Shown here: one piece after another, positions 1 to 7,564 of the stretch
Position numbering within the stretch: the stretch's first letter is position 1
Layout of the letters: the number at the start of each line of letters is the position of its first letter
NCBI RefSeq assembly: GCF_016908115.1
Contig: NZ_JAFBDH010000007.1
Location: forward strand, 1 to 64,000
DNA: 64,000 bases
DNA from: Peptoniphilus gorbachii
GTDB taxonomy: Bacteria; Bacillota; Clostridia; Tissierellales; Peptoniphilaceae
Reading direction: 5' to 3'
Notes under the pieces: generated by a model
What the model was told of the DNA's origin: nothing
Database searches by the model: none
Seen by the model: only the letters and a program-made list of their open reading frames with translations
Program-made: the position numbers and the translations under genes

Positions 1-45
1 TATACAACTGTACACATTCTTTTTTAAATTCATAACTATATTTCA

Positions 46-87
46 TAAAAAATACCCTCCTTACTGGTTTGTCCAGTAAAGAGGGTA
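46..87 (-). terminator. Rho-independent terminator of the zinc peptidase gene
   Basis: Two stacked inverted-repeat arms (TTACTGG/CCAGTAA inside TACCCTC/GAGGGTA, one mismatch between them) are followed on the minus strand by a T-run. The hairpin lies just downstream of the minus-strand peptidase gene that ends at 124. Confidence 0.85.
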
Positions 88-123
88 CATATCATAATCC
101 ACAGTCTTTTTCTTTTTTATATT

Positions 124-963
124 TTATAAATTTTTCGAAGAAAAAGTATCCCATTCTGATAGGTCGCCTGCTTCGTAACCTTTTTTAAACCAGCGAGTTC
201 TCTCTTCGCTAGAACCGTGAGTAAAGGACTCTGGTCTTACATAGCCTTGAGCTCTTTTTTGCAAGGTGTCATCGCCAATGGACCAAGCAGCTGATATTGC
301 TTCGTCAATGTCTCCTGGGTCAAGATAGCCCTGGTCCTTTTGATATCTTGCAACAACTCCTGCAAGATAATCTGCTTGAAGTTCTAGTCTAACTGTTAGG
401 GCATTTCCATCTTTTTCAGATAATTTCCCCATCATTTCTTGATACTGACTCATAATTCCTGTAACTTCTTGCACATGGTGACCAACTTCGTGACTTATTA
501 CGTAGGACAAAATAAAGTCGCCTTCATCGGCACCAAAATCTTTTATAAGTGAATCATAAAAGGAAAGATCCATGTATAGAGTCTCGTCTCTTGAACAGTA
601 AAAAGGTCCCATACCTGAGCTTGCAAGTCCACAACCAGATTTTACTTGACCCTTAAATATTTTTAACTTAGGCTCTCTATAATTAATACCTTCCTTTTTT
701 AAAATAGAGTGCCAAGCATCTTCTGTATCTGCAAGAACTACGGCTGAATAATCGTATAATTCTTGTTCCTTTTCTGAAAGCTCATAATTTTGCGTACTTT
801 GTGGCTCACTGCTTCCTCCAAAGCCAGATCTAATTGCATCTCTTGGACTTCCTGTAATTAAAAAAACAATTAGTGCTATTAAAAGTCCACCGCCACCAAG
901 GGCTACTCCGCCGCCTCTACTTCTGCTGACATTTGAACTTTGTCTTCGTCCTCTCCATTTCAT
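124..963 (-). CDS. Neutral zinc metallopeptidase, YpfJ/PF04228 family, membrane-anchored
   Basis: This 279-residue protein has a short basic, Gly/Ser-rich cytoplasmic tail, one membrane segment at about residues 25-38, and an extracytoplasmic peptidase domain. The zinc motif HEVGH is seen at residues 158-162, followed by a downstream helix with ELQADYLAGV that could supply the third ligand. Two cysteine-containing segments (GCGLASSG and FYCSRDE) fit the family pattern. Length and order match YpfJ-type proteins, whose substrates are unknown. The ATG is preceded by AAAGGAGGG, a strong ribosome site. It is a single-gene unit, divergent from the lipid kinase gene, with its own terminator. The family call is firm; the function is open. 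Confidence 0.9.
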   Translation of the reverse strand: MKWRGRRQSSNVSRSRGGGVALGGGGLLIALIVFLITGSPRDAIRSGFGGSSEPQSTQNYELSEKEQELYDYSAVVLADTEDAWHSILKKEGINYREPKLKIFKGQVKSGCGLASSGMGPFYCSRDETLYMDLSFYDSLIKDFGADEGDFILSYVISHEVGHHVQEVTGIMSQYQEMMGKLSEKDGNALTVRLELQADYLAGVVARYQKDQGYLDPGDIDEAISAAWSIGDDTLQKRAQGYVRPESFTHGSSEERTRWFKKGYEAGDLSEWDTFSSKNL

Positions 964-1057
964 AATATCCCTCCTTTTTTTATTTTACCCAAAAAGCCAT
1001 AAAAGAACTCTATTGGAATAAATTTGTCCATATAATATAATTAATTAAGTGGTGAAT

Positions 1058-1945
1058 ATGAAAAAACTTTTTATAATAAGTTCTAAGTCTGGCAGGTCTT
1101 ATGACGAGAAATTTGAAAGAGAACTTTTAAAATATTTTGATAAAGATGAAATAAAAGTCACAAAAAAAGCTTGTGACACAGTAAAATTTGCACAGGACTT
1201 TAGAGATAAGGGCGGCGAAATTTTATACATAAGGGGTGGCGACGGTGCCCTATCGGAAGTTGCCTCTGTCCTTTGCGGAAGTGGGACTGCCCTTGGACTA
1301 ATACCTGGCGGCACAGGTAACGACTTTTCCAAAAATTTTTCTTACCATAATTTTAAGCTAGAAAATATTTTTGCTTATGAAATTTCTCCCATTGACCTAA
1401 TAGAAGTTAACGGTAAAATCTGCATCAATGTCACAAGTCTAGGCTTTGACACCAATGTCTTGAAATACACTTACCAGCTTTTGAAAAATAAAAAAGCAAG
1501 TGGCAAGCTGGCTTATCTCTATGGAGTCTTAAAATCTGTAATAAATTTGGAAAATTTAGATTTAAAAATTTCCTGCCTTGATGAAAAAAATGAAGAAGTG
1601 AATTTATCTGGCAGTTTTTTAATTTCAGCACTTTGCAATGGCTCTTATTATGGCAATGGTTTTAATCCTTCACCTAGAGGAAAAATTGACGATGGCATTT
1701 TAAATTTAATTTTGGCAGAAAAGATGGGTCCCCTTAGGATAGCAAGCTTATTTACTTCCTATAGAAAGGGAAAGCATCTTGGTAAAAGTGGCGTGAGAGA
1801 AATTTTAACGAGATCAGGAAAAATTTCATCGGACAGAGAATTTTTATATAACATTGATGGAGAAATTTATTCTGGAAGGGAAATTAAGTATAAAATTTTG
1901 GAAAAAAAATTAAAATGGATTTATTTTAAAGGAGTGAAAAAATGA
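1058..1945 (+). CDS. Diacylglycerol/lipid kinase family protein (DagK/YegS/BmrU type)
   Basis: A 295-residue soluble lipid kinase. The catalytic N-domain carries the GGDGALSEV and PGGTGNDF motifs that bind nucleotide in the DAGK/LCB5 family. The C-terminal beta-sandwich region contains the usual NGSYYGNGF-like segment. The likely reaction is ATP-dependent phosphorylation of diacylglycerol or a related lipid, recycling it to phosphatidic acid at the membrane; the exact lipid cannot be read from sequence. I chose the ATG at 1058, with GTGGTGA just upstream, over an in-frame GTG at 1049. The stop overlaps the start of the next gene by 4 nt (ATGA), so the two are translationally coupled. A second paralogue lies at 26137-27033. 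Confidence 0.85.
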   Translation: MKKLFIISSKSGRSYDEKFERELLKYFDKDEIKVTKKACDTVKFAQDFRDKGGEILYIRGGDGALSEVASVLCGSGTALGLIPGGTGNDFSKNFSYHNFKLENIFAYEISPIDLIEVNGKICINVTSLGFDTNVLKYTYQLLKNKKASGKLAYLYGVLKSVINLENLDLKISCLDEKNEEVNLSGSFLISALCNGSYYGNGFNPSPRGKIDDGILNLILAEKMGPLRIASLFTSYRKGKHLGKSGVREILTRSGKISSDREFLYNIDGEIYSGREIKYKILEKKLKWIYFKGVKK

Positions 1946-2589
1946 AAGTAGGAGTATTTGCAGGGACTTTTGTTGATACAAAAATGGGAGAAGAAATTTT
2001 AAGAGAAAGGGGTTTTGAAACTTTAAGCTATCCAATTTCTAAAAACCCAAAGGATCAATCTCTTCTTCAATATTATTCAAGAGAAGAGCTTACAAATATT
2101 GTTGAAGAAAAAATTATTAGGGCAAAAAATAGTGGAGCCGAAAAAATTTTCATCTACTGCAATTCTCTTTCTGCTTCAATTGATTTAGATAAAATATATA
2201 AGAGTCAGGGCATACAAATAATTAGTCCAATGGATTTTTATGAAAATTTAGATGCTAAATACCAAAAGCTTGTAATCCTTGCTGCAAATTCAAAGTCAGC
2301 CCACGAAGTTGATAAAATTATTTCAAAAAAGATTTTTAGGGACACAACTTCAATAGGTATGCTTGAAATTGTTGAAGAAATTGAGAAAAAAACACCGCCA
2401 GAAGAAATTGTAAAAAAACTTGGCATGAAAGAACTCTTTAATTTTTTTAATTCCATGAGTAAAAAGCCAGATGCAATAATTCTTGCCTGCACTCATTTCC
2501 CATACATGAAAGACGAATTTAAAAAATTGACAGACATAGAAATTTTAGACCCAGCAGAAGACATGATAAAAAGATTAAAAAGTGCATAA
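1942..2589 (+). CDS. Asp/Glu racemase superfamily protein
   Basis: This 215-residue protein has the two-cysteine layout of the Asp/Glu/hydantoin racemase fold: IYCNSLSAS at about residues 71-79 and LACTHFPYM near residues 180-188. In glutamate and aspartate racemases these cysteines deprotonate and reprotonate the alpha carbon. It is shorter than MurI (about 260 residues) and lacks an obvious MurI N-terminal signature, so I assign only the superfamily. It overlaps the lipid kinase gene by 4 nt and is followed by a strong terminator. Possible roles are amino-acid racemisation for the cell wall or catabolism; the substrate is undetermined. Confidence 0.75.
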   Translation: MKVGVFAGTFVDTKMGEEILRERGFETLSYPISKNPKDQSLLQYYSREELTNIVEEKIIRAKNSGAEKIFIYCNSLSASIDLDKIYKSQGIQIISPMDFYENLDAKYQKLVILAANSKSAHEVDKIISKKIFRDTTSIGMLEIVEEIEKKTPPEEIVKKLGMKELFNFFNSMSKKPDAIILACTHFPYMKDEFKKLTDIEILDPAEDMIKRLKSA

Positions 2590-2591
2590 TA

Positions 2592-2620
2592 AAAGAGCTG
2601 TTTTCGCAGCTCTTTTTTTT
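2592..2620 (+). terminator. Rho-independent terminator after the racemase-family gene
   Basis: Arms AAAGAGCTG (2592-2600) and CAGCTCTTT (2607-2615) form a 9-bp stem with a 6-nt loop, running into a T-run. Confidence 0.9.
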
Positions 2621-2847
2621 TATCCACAAATCTTGATAACTTTTGACAAATTGTGGATAAAATTGTATATTTATTGTAAAAATCTAGTTAAAAATTTGAA
2701 AATATAGACATTTTTTATGTTTAATGATAATTTTTTCAAAATGTGCATGAATTGTGCACTATTTTTTAAGAGGGAGCTTCAATTATCTGTGGATAATGTG
2801 CATAACTTTGGGGATAAAGTGGTTATCACAAAATTAGCTGTGGAAAA
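2620..2847. other. DnaA-box cluster in an AT-rich intergenic region (candidate replication or DnaA-binding locus)
   Basis: Perfect matches to the 9-mer TTATCCACA or its complement lie at 2620-2628, 2652-2660 and 2788-2796. A TTATNCACA match abuts at 2797-2805, and one-mismatch boxes lie at 2809-2817 and 2839-2847. A further perfect box is inside the neighbouring ABC-F gene at 2999-3007. Boxes at 2788-2817 are in the same orientation with 0 and 3 nt between them. They flank about 120 bp of very AT-rich DNA. This is the arrangement expected of an origin or a DnaA regulatory cluster. No dnaA or dnaN is in the window, so the role is inferred. Confidence 0.6.
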
Positions 2848-2863
2848 AATTTTTTAAAATCTT

Positions 2864-4753
2864 TTAATTTTCTTCTAATTCCATCCAAGATTCATAAAGC
2901 TCTTCTAAAGTGTTTGCAAGGCTTTGACGCTCTATTGATAAATCATTTGCTAGTTGATAATCGCTGTAAGTCTCTTGATCTTGCAGTTTTTCATCTATTG
3001 TGGATAACTTTTTTTCTATGTCGGCAATTTCTTCTTCAAGCTTTTCTTTTTTCTTGCGAAGGACCTTATTTTTTTTGCGTTCTTCTCTTTCTTCCTTTTT
3101 TTCCTTGGCAATTTCTGTCTTAGACTTGTATTCATCATCTAAAGTTTCAACTTCTGTTGTTTTTTCTAAGTAATAATCATAGTTGCCTAAAAATACATTT
3201 ATGCCGTCCTCTTTCATTTCAAAAATCTTGTCCACAGTTTTATTTAAAAAATATCTGTCGTGAGAAATAGAAAGGACAGTGCCTTCATATTTTAAAAGAG
3301 CATCTTCTAATATTTCCTTTGAGTCAATATCTAGGTGGTTTGTTGGTTCGTCAAGTACGAGAAAGTTTGCACCCTTTAACATAATTTTTAAAAGGGATAA
3401 TCTTCCACGTTCACCACCAGAAAGTTCATCAACAGTTTTAAAAATATCGTCGCCTACAAAGAGAAATTCTGCCAAATATTTTCTTACTTGAAAATGTTCA
3501 AGCTTTGGAAATTCGTCCCATATTTCATCCATAACAGTTTTTTCTAAACTTAAATTGTCAAGTTCTTGGTAGAAAAAAGCTATATCAACATTGGAACCAA
3601 TTTTAACCTCTCCAGAGCTTGGATTTAATTTTCCTGCAATAATTTTAAAGAGGGTGGACTTGCCAACACCATTTGGGCCAATTAAACCAATTTTGTCCTG
3701 TTTATAGACAAAGGCATTTAAATCGTGAAAAACTAAATGGTCATCGAAGGATTTTGACAGATCCTTTATCTCTAGGACGTCTCTGCCAGAAGTTTTATTT
3801 GTGGCAAAGGAAAGATTTGTTTTTTTATTTGATGTAGGCATTTCGATTTTTTGCATCTTATCTAGCATTTTTTTTCGGCTTTTGCCCTGCTTAATAAATC
3901 TGTCACGACCAAGGTTCATGTATCTCTTTATAATTTCTTCTTGTCTTTTTATTTCCTTTTGTTGGTCATCGTATTGTCTTTTCAAAACCTCAAAATCTTT
4001 TTTTCTCTGTTTAATGTAATTGTCATAGTTGCCAGAATAAGTTTTTGTAGCACCATTTTCTAGTAGGACAATTTTTGAAACAATATTATTTAAAAAATAT
4101 CTATCGTGGCTAATTATAATAATTGCCTTGTCCACATCCTTTAAATATTTCTCCAGCCAAGAAATTGCATCAATATCTAAGTGGTTGGTAGGTTCGTCAA
4201 GAAGAAGTAAATCTGCATCTTCAAGTAGGAGCATGGCAAGAGCAACACGAGATTTTTGCCCACCAGATAAAGTTTTTATGTCCTTATCAAAATCATCTTC
4301 ACTAAAACCAAGACCGATTAAGGTTCCCCTAATCCTTGAGTGAAAAGAGTAGCCATCTCTTTTGTGAAACTCGTCTTGCATCCTTTGATATTTATTTAAT
4401 TCCTCTTCCAAATTTTCTGGATTTTCTGCAATAATATGCTCTTGGGCTCTAAGATTTTTTTCCAGCTCAATTAAATCAGAAAAAATATAAAGGCAGTTGT
4501 CATAAATGCTGCCCTCTTGATGAAGACTTAATTGTTGCTCCAAGTATCCAATTTTTAAATCTTTTTTTCTAAAGATTTCCCCATCATCATAGGATAGATT
4601 TTCTGTAATTATATTAAAAAGAGTGGACTTGCCACTGCCGTTAATTCCAATAAGGCCAATTTTGTCGCGGTCTTCCACTATTAAATTTCCATCTCTAATA
4701 GTTTCCTCGTCTATGTAGGATTTTTTTATATTCGTTAAACTAAGTATTGGCAT
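2864..4753 (-). CDS. ABC-F family ATPase (ribosome-associated, Uup/YdiF-like)
   Basis: A 629-residue soluble protein with two ABC domains and no membrane segment. Domain 1 has Walker A GINGSGKST, signature LSGGQKSRV and Walker B LLLLDEPTNHLD. Domain 2 has GPNGVGKST, LSGGERGRL and FLVLDEPTNHLD. A charged inter-domain linker at about residues 245-320 and a C-terminal charged coiled coil (about 540-629) are typical of translation-factor ABC-F proteins such as Uup and YdiF. These bind the ribosome and relieve stalled or non-productive states. Start ATG follows AGGAGG at good spacing. The gene stands alone. No antibiotic-resistance role can be deduced from sequence. Confidence 0.88.
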   Translation of the reverse strand: MPILSLTNIKKSYIDEETIRDGNLIVEDRDKIGLIGINGSGKSTLFNIITENLSYDDGEIFRKKDLKIGYLEQQLSLHQEGSIYDNCLYIFSDLIELEKNLRAQEHIIAENPENLEEELNKYQRMQDEFHKRDGYSFHSRIRGTLIGLGFSEDDFDKDIKTLSGGQKSRVALAMLLLEDADLLLLDEPTNHLDIDAISWLEKYLKDVDKAIIIISHDRYFLNNIVSKIVLLENGATKTYSGNYDNYIKQRKKDFEVLKRQYDDQQKEIKRQEEIIKRYMNLGRDRFIKQGKSRKKMLDKMQKIEMPTSNKKTNLSFATNKTSGRDVLEIKDLSKSFDDHLVFHDLNAFVYKQDKIGLIGPNGVGKSTLFKIIAGKLNPSSGEVKIGSNVDIAFFYQELDNLSLEKTVMDEIWDEFPKLEHFQVRKYLAEFLFVGDDIFKTVDELSGGERGRLSLLKIMLKGANFLVLDEPTNHLDIDSKEILEDALLKYEGTVLSISHDRYFLNKTVDKIFEMKEDGINVFLGNYDYYLEKTTEVETLDDEYKSKTEIAKEKKEEREERKKNKVLRKKKEKLEEEIADIEKKLSTIDEKLQDQETYSDYQLANDLSIERQSLANTLEELYESWMELEEN

Positions 4754-5065
4754 AATGACCTCCTATCTATATTTTAACAAATAATGAAAAGCATTAAAAG
4801 ACGGAGACTTGTGGACCAGTTGACAAAATAAAATGAAAAAAACAGCAAATTTTGATTTTATTTTGTTTATTCTAACAAATAAAATCAAAAAAAGGCAAAA
4901 TTTTGATTTTGTTTTGACTTTTCTGACAAATAAAATCAAAAAATGAGAGACTTTTAATTTTATTTTCCAAATCTATCAGCAAAAAATTAAAAATCCATAA
5001 AAAATAATAAAGCAGAAAAAATTAAAAAACCAAAAAGTTTTAAGCGAGCAAAAAAATTTATGCAA
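4754..5065. other. Intergenic region without genes (4754-5065)
   Basis: About 310 bp between the ABC-F start and the IclR terminator. Apart from the three hairpin repeats at 4822-4975 it holds only low-complexity A-rich sequence. The ABC-F promoter must lie near 4760-4830 on the minus strand, but I cannot place it with confidence. Confidence 0.6.
4822..4975. repeat. Three tandem copies of a 51-52 bp hairpin-forming repeat
   Basis: A left arm resembling CAAATAAAATCAAAA starts at 4824, 4876 and 4927 (periods 52 and 51). Each is followed by a complementary right arm resembling TTTTGATTTTATTTTG, so each unit can fold into a hairpin. Copies differ by a few bases in both arms. I saw no ORF in this stretch. 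Confidence 0.75.
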
Positions 5066-5093
5066 ATAAAAAAGTTGTGCCCTTGACACAACT
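5066..5093 (-). terminator. Terminator of the IclR-family gene
   Basis: Arms AGTTGTG (5073-5079) and CACAACT (5087-5093) are followed on the minus strand by a T-run. Confidence 0.8.
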
Positions 5094-5109
5094 CATAATA
5101 ATATAAATA

Positions 5110-5859
5110 TTAAGCTTCAGAATATCCAAGATTTTTTGAAAATTCTATGCCGCAGTTTTTTACCGCTTCTATATATTCTTTTTTTGTAGCTTCAGTAACT
5201 CTTTCCTTTGGAATTACAACTCCAATAGCCCCAACTAAATTATCCTTATAATTAAAAACTGGAGCGCCAATTCCAATGGCATCTTCAATGTATTCTGAAT
5301 CAGAAACTGAAATTTTTTTGTTCCTAATTTCCATTAAATCTTTTCTTAAGGCATCTTTATTTACAGGCGCATCTAAATAATTAGAAAGATCTTTTTTTAA
5401 GTAATAATTGATGTATTCTTCAGGTTGAAAAGCTAAAATTGTCTTTCTAATTGCTCCCTTATGAAGATCTATTTCAATTCCAAAATTTTCTACGATTTTT
5501 AGTGTATGTTTGCCTTCAGCCTTTGAAAGCATAAGGCCCTTATCTCCAGATTTTATTATGAAGAAAGAATCTTCCATAGTTATTTCAGATAAATTTTCAA
5601 GGACAGATTTTCCAACAGCTTGTGGATCTAGCTTTGAGGATGCCTTTATGCCAAGAGGGATAAGGGCTGGACCAAGGGCATAGAGGTGGGTTCTATCGTC
5701 TTTTGATACATAGCCTACTTCAATTAATGTAGATAAAATTCTATGGGCTGTGCTTGGTGGTATATTTAAAAATTCAGAAATTTCTGCAATTGTAAGTTCG
5801 CGATTTTCATTTTTTAATATGTCTAAAACATTTGCTGCTTTAACTAAACTTTGGATCAT
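5110..5859 (-). CDS. IclR-family transcriptional regulator
   Basis: A 249-residue regulator. The N-terminal winged helix-turn-helix (about residues 5-65, including LTIAEISEFLNIPPSTAHRI) binds DNA. The C-terminal IclR effector domain has the conserved GIGAPVFNYKDNLVGAIGV segment. I use the ATG at 5859, preceded by GGAAGGTGAAAAA; an upstream in-frame ATG at 5907 has no ribosome site. It lies downstream of gltS, the hydroxyacid dehydrogenase and an unknown gene on the same strand, but a strong hairpin at 5958-5993 separates it from them. IclR proteins often control neighbouring catabolic genes, so gltS and the dehydrogenase are plausible targets. That target is inferred. Confidence 0.88.
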   Translation of the reverse strand: MIQSLVKAANVLDILKNENRELTIAEISEFLNIPPSTAHRILSTLIEVGYVSKDDRTHLYALGPALIPLGIKASSKLDPQAVGKSVLENLSEITMEDSFFIIKSGDKGLMLSKAEGKHTLKIVENFGIEIDLHKGAIRKTILAFQPEEYINYYLKKDLSNYLDAPVNKDALRKDLMEIRNKKISVSDSEYIEDAIGIGAPVFNYKDNLVGAIGVVIPKERVTEATKKEYIEAVKNCGIEFSKNLGYSEA

Positions 5860-5929
5860 TTTTTCACCTTCCATTAAAATTATATCATATAATGGAAAGT
5901 ATTTCACTAAAAGAAATAAAAAACATATT

Positions 5930-6493
5930 TTAGTAGTAACATATTATAAAAAAATATAAAGATATGCCAGATGTATAATCTGGCATATCTTTTAATATAG
6001 AAAGGTTAACACGCGACTTAACGTAATTGACAAGTGTCAACTTATTTTTAGCTTTGTCTATTATAATAAAGTCCCATCCATTAATATAGCTATTGCAATA
6101 GTTATTTGTATTTAACTTTTTATTCAAAAAGAATAAGGTTATTAGAGAACCTTCTTGAAGGTTATTTTCTAAATATGATTGTAGATTTAGATGGGACAAT
6201 ATTAACATAAAGTTATTGTCTTTTTTCAAATTATCTAGTTCTTTTTTATCAAAAGAACTAATAGAATTGTATATTTTTTTATCACGAATTCTAAATTCAA
6301 ATATATTTATTTCATCTGAAGTATTATAAAGATAAAAAGTTTTTTTATCTTCAAATATTAAAGATTTTTTATCTTTTAAATTTAAAAGTCTATAAATATA
6401 GTTATTTTGAAAATAAGAATCTATTGGTAATAATAAAAAATTTAGCAAGATAATTAAAGTTAAAAATAAAAAAGTTTTATTTTTATCCTTCAT
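5930..6493 (-). CDS. Hypothetical N-terminally anchored protein
   Basis: I do not recognise this protein. From the ATG at 6493 it has 187 residues: a short basic start, one hydrophobic segment (FLFLTLIILLNFLLLPI), and then a mostly polar, Asn/Lys-rich outside domain. The ATG lies 11 nt inside the end of the upstream dehydrogenase gene, which suggests coupling; an in-frame ATG at 6529 is an alternative start. Neither has a strong ribosome site. A perfect 14-bp stem-loop overlaps its last codons (5958-5993), so a transcript ending there would lack the stop at 5930-5932. The C-terminus may therefore have been altered by a recent frameshift or lost stop. Confidence 0.5.
   Translation of the reverse strand: MKDKNKTFLFLTLIILLNFLLLPIDSYFQNNYIYRLLNLKDKKSLIFEDKKTFYLYNTSDEINIFEFRIRDKKIYNSISSFDKKELDNLKKDNNFMLILSHLNLQSYLENNLQEGSLITLFFLNKKLNTNNYCNSYINGWDFIIIDKAKNKLTLVNYVKSRVNLSILKDMPDYTSGISLYFFIICYY
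5944..5993 (-). terminator. Strong stem-loop terminator overlapping the 3' end of the unknown gene
   Basis: Arms AAAGATATGCCAGA (5958-5971) and its exact complement at 5979-5992 are separated by a 7-nt loop. On the minus strand the stem is followed by a T-rich tract at about 5944-5957. It separates the gltS operon from the IclR gene. Confidence 0.75.
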
Positions 6494-7556
6494 AATAAGG
6501 TAATTGTTCCTTAAATCCTTTTTTATCATTTTGGTACCAATACTTTAAATGTTCTATTGCTTCATGAGCTTTAGATTTTGCAGCTAAATCAGAATTGAAC
6601 CCTTGATGGGCTTGTACATAAAAATTTTCTTGTAACGAAATTGAATTGTTAATAATTTCTTTAGCAGCTAAAACATCGATATTATTAGATGTATTTTGAC
6701 TTCTTAAGTCTTCTGTTAATTCAGCTTCATGACTAAAAACATCTAATCCTAAACCGAGTATTTTATTTTCTCTATATAATTTTAAAAGAACATTTTCAGG
6801 AGCAATTTCTCCTCTAGTAACATTGATAAATATAAAATTCTTTTTATTTTTTCTCAAATATTCCTCATTAAAATAATTTACATTGTAAAATTTAGAATCT
6901 TTTATTTTTGTTAAATTCATTACATTTACTATAATATCTGATTCTAATATGGCATCTTCTTTACATATAAAATTAAAATCTTTATATTTTTCCATAGATT
7001 TTAATTCTTCACTTCTAATGTCTACGGCTTGAACAGTAAAACCTATATCTTTAAAGTATTGGTATACTTTAGAACCAATTTTACCAACACCATAAACTGT
7101 TACAATTCTGTTTTTACTAATTTCAATAAATGAATTAGTTTTATTCCTTTCAAAAGACTGAGTATTTTTAATATATTCGTTTAACAAACCGCAAGTACAT
7201 AGTCCAAATTTTAGAGCAGTTTGAGCAACAGCATTGACACAATATTCTCGAAGAGATGCAATATTCAACTTGTCTTGATATTCTTCAAGATGATCATATC
7301 CAGCACTTCTTGTAATAATATTATTTTTATGTGTACTGTTAATATATTTATCAGGTAAAATAGAGTGTGTTTTTGTAGTTATAATTTCAGGTAACTCTAT
7401 ATTATTTTCTGATAAATATTCTTGAACTGTTAAAGGAGTTATAAGCGAGTTAAAATTTTTGGGTAAAACATTTTCTTTAATTAAATTATTTGTTTCTATT
7501 TCTAGATAGTTAGCTTCTTTTCCCAAAGCTTCAAAATGTATAATATCATAACTCAT
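6483..7556 (-). CDS. NAD-dependent D-2-hydroxyacid dehydrogenase (candidate 2-hydroxyglutarate dehydrogenase)
   Basis: A 357-residue member of the D-2-hydroxyacid dehydrogenase family. The nucleotide-binding glycine motif is VYGVGKIGSKV. The catalytic Arg is seen in NVTRGE, the Glu near GLDVFSHEAEL and the His in QAHQGF, where the usual TPH is replaced by QAH. The reaction is reversible reduction of a 2-oxoacid with NADH. The ATG at 7556 with GAGGTG upstream is favoured over the ATG at 7568 that overlaps the gltS stop. Because it directly follows the glutamate symporter gene and this organism ferments glutamate by the hydroxyglutarate route, 2-oxoglutarate is a reasonable substrate. D-lactate dehydrogenase is the main alternative. 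Confidence 0.8.
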   Translation of the reverse strand: MSYDIIHFEALGKEANYLEIETNNLIKENVLPKNFNSLITPLTVQEYLSENNIELPEIITTKTHSILPDKYINSTHKNNIITRSAGYDHLEEYQDKLNIASLREYCVNAVAQTALKFGLCTCGLLNEYIKNTQSFERNKTNSFIEISKNRIVTVYGVGKIGSKVYQYFKDIGFTVQAVDIRSEELKSMEKYKDFNFICKEDAILESDIIVNVMNLTKIKDSKFYNVNYFNEEYLRKNKKNFIFINVTRGEIAPENVLLKLYRENKILGLGLDVFSHEAELTEDLRSQNTSNNIDVLAAKEIINNSISLQENFYVQAHQGFNSDLAAKSKAHEAIEHLKYWYQNDKKGFKEQLPYYEG

Positions 7557-7564
7557 AGGGCACC

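Noticed and set aside
4822-4975. CRISPR-like array
   Set aside because: Units are contiguous palindromes without distinct spacers, only three copies, and no cas genes are in the window.
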